Shown here piece by piece: positions 22,057 through 23,162 of a DNA stretch of 23,162 nt; the first letter of the stretch is position 1, and every line of letters begins with the position of its first letter. The notes beneath the pieces were generated by a model. The model saw only the letters and a program-made list of their open reading frames with translations, made no database searches and was not told the origin of the DNA. This DNA comes from a bacterium. GTDB taxonomy: Bacteria > Bacteroidota > Ignavibacteria > Kapaibacteriales > UBA2268. Position numbers and translations under genes: made by a program. The stretch lies in the NCBI GenBank assembly GCA_024710535.1, contig JANJUO010000141.1:1-23162 (forward strand). The letters run 5' to 3'.

Positions 22057-23162
22057 ATGAAAAGTAATGAAGAGTTTCAGGCAGAAATTCACGCGTTGAA
22101 AAAAGAGAATGAATTGCTCAGGCAAATGATTTTGCAGAATTCTCAATCGAATAGTAATGATAATGAGTTGTTATTTGAATTCGCAAAAAGAATAGATGCA
22201 ATTTTCTGGAGATTCGATATTGTTAATGACAAGTGGCTTTATGTTTCCGATAAAGCCAAGAAAATTTTGGGATATGATCCTGAAGAATGGACTGATTTCC
22301 AATGGTGGATAGATCAAATTCATCCTGAGGACAGAGATTGGGTGCCAAATTATTGCATAGCTGAATCTGCAGGCAATCGCTCACACTCGATGGAATATAG
22401 GATGATTCATAAGAATGGCAATATTGTTTGGCTTATCGACCAGGTCGGGGTGCATAAAAATAATGGTAAGGTTGAATATCTATATGGAATTTTGATAGAT
22501 ATTACAGAAAGAAAAAATCACGAACAAAATTTAAAAGAAAAAATTAACCATTTCGATTCTATAAGTGCCACAAGTCCCGACCCATTACTTGTTACAAGAG
22601 TTTCTGATGGATTGATCCTATATGCAAATAATAAATGTGCCGAAATGGTTGGTCTTGAATTAAGCGAAATAATTGACCAAACAACGCTCGATTTTTATTA
22701 TGATAAGGAAGATAGGAATAGATTTATTGCTAAATTAAAACAAGATGGTTATGTCAATGATTTTGAAATGATGATCAAAAATTTTGCAGGTTTACCATTT
22801 TGGGTAACAATGAATGCAAGATTTGGTACTTATGAAGGTATGTCTGCAATCTATACTTCACTCCGAGATATTTCCGAAAAAATTGCCGCACAGCAAAAAA
22901 TGCAACTACTTTCTCAAGCACTTGAGCAAAGTTTTGTAAGCGTGATGATTACTGACAAAGTAGGAATTATTGAATATGTAAATCCAAAATTTTGTGAAGT
23001 AACAGGATTCTCTTATGAAGAAATCGTTGGGAATAAATCAAATATTTTGAAATCAGACAAGCATTCAAATGATTTTTTTGATGAAATGTGGAAAGTTTTG
23101 AATGCAGGAATTCATTGGATTGGCGAAATTTGGAATAAGAAAAAAAATGGCGAATTATATTT
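22057..23162 (+). CDS. Multi-PAS sensor protein, probably a histidine kinase (partial, 3' end cut off)
   Basis: The frame is open from the ATG at 22057 to the end of the window (368 codons). A short coiled coil (about 5-30, EIHALKKENELLRQMI) leads into three PAS domains. PAS1 (about 40-153) has the PAC ending GILIDITERK. PAS2 is at about 165-275 and ends YTSLRDISEK. PAS3 (about 290 onward) has GIIEYVNPKFCEVTGFSYEE and WIGEIWNKKKNGELYF. There is no signal peptide or membrane segment in the visible part, so sensing is probably cytosolic. The output domain is not visible; a histidine kinase is the commonest partner for this layout, but a diguanylate cyclase or other output is possible. Confidence 0.85.
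   Translation, partial: MKSNEEFQAEIHALKKENELLRQMILQNSQSNSNDNELLFEFAKRIDAIFWRFDIVNDKWLYVSDKAKKILGYDPEEWTDFQWWIDQIHPEDRDWVPNYCIAESAGNRSHSMEYRMIHKNGNIVWLIDQVGVHKNNGKVEYLYGILIDITERKNHEQNLKEKINHFDSISATSPDPLLVTRVSDGLILYANNKCAEMVGLELSEIIDQTTLDFYYDKEDRNRFIAKLKQDGYVNDFEMMIKNFAGLPFWVTMNARFGTYEGMSAIYTSLRDISEKIAAQQKMQLLSQALEQSFVSVMITDKVGIIEYVNPKFCEVTGFSYEEIVGNKSNILKSDKHSNDFFDEMWKVLNAGIHWIGEIWNKKKNGELY

Noticed and set aside
1..23162. CRISPR arrays, insertion sequences, tRNA or rRNA genes, and defence systems.
   Set aside because: No regular repeats, transposase motifs, cloverleaf-like sequence or defence-type domains were seen on either strand.

Overview
The window is AT-rich and codes mostly on the + strand. 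It holds one long ribosomal superoperon followed by a short run of accessory genes. The first 21 bases read VSKIIE-stop, the usual C-terminus of elongation factor Tu, so the order is tuf, then S10. That order, the zinc-free L36, the long-tailed L17 and the secY-map-infA order without adk all suggest the Bacteroidota/Chlorobiota (FCB) lineage. AAGGAG-type ribosome binding sites and six GTG or TTG starts in ribosomal genes fit the Chlorobi/Ignavibacteria/Kapabacteria side better than Bacteroidia. The placement is inference from gene order and protein features, not from a tree.

Region 1 (1-14718) carries the S10, spc and alpha operons end to end: S10-L3-L4-L23-L2-S19-L22-S3-L16-L29-S17, L14-L24-L5-S14-S8-L6-L18-S5-L30-L15-SecY-MAP-IF1-L36, then S13-S11-RpoA-L17. 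Twenty-five complete ribosomal protein genes lie beside the translocon core, methionine aminopeptidase, IF-1 and the RNA polymerase alpha subunit. Gaps are short and several genes overlap. Ribosomal protein S4 (rpsD), normally between S11 and rpoA, is absent, and a hairpin followed by seven T lies at that point. A long hairpin after L17 (14680-14718) appears to end the operon. L36 (11936-12052) is a 38-residue gene that is easily missed.

Region 2 (14742-17193, + strand) has a PPP-type metallophosphatase, a pyrimidine-nucleoside/thymidine phosphorylase and an OsmC-type peroxiredoxin, closely spaced. A near-perfect bidirectional terminator (17213-17245) separates OsmC from a converging unit.

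Region 3 (17247-20357, - strand) is a tight three-gene unit. Read in its own direction it encodes a secreted M28 metallopeptidase with a PDZ domain, an alpha/beta hydrolase and a small lipoprotein of unknown function.

Region 4 (20567-23162, + strand) has an exported protein made of eleven TPR repeats and the first 368 codons of a multi-PAS sensor protein that runs off the window.

No mobile element, CRISPR array, tRNA or rRNA was seen. No stretch over 300 bases lacks a gene; the two longest gaps (209 bases each) are described below. Most of the window is conserved housekeeping. The points worth a second look are the missing rpsD with its terminator-like replacement, the terminal extensions on L17, L5 and S17, the start-codon pattern, and the M28-hydrolase-lipoprotein unit.
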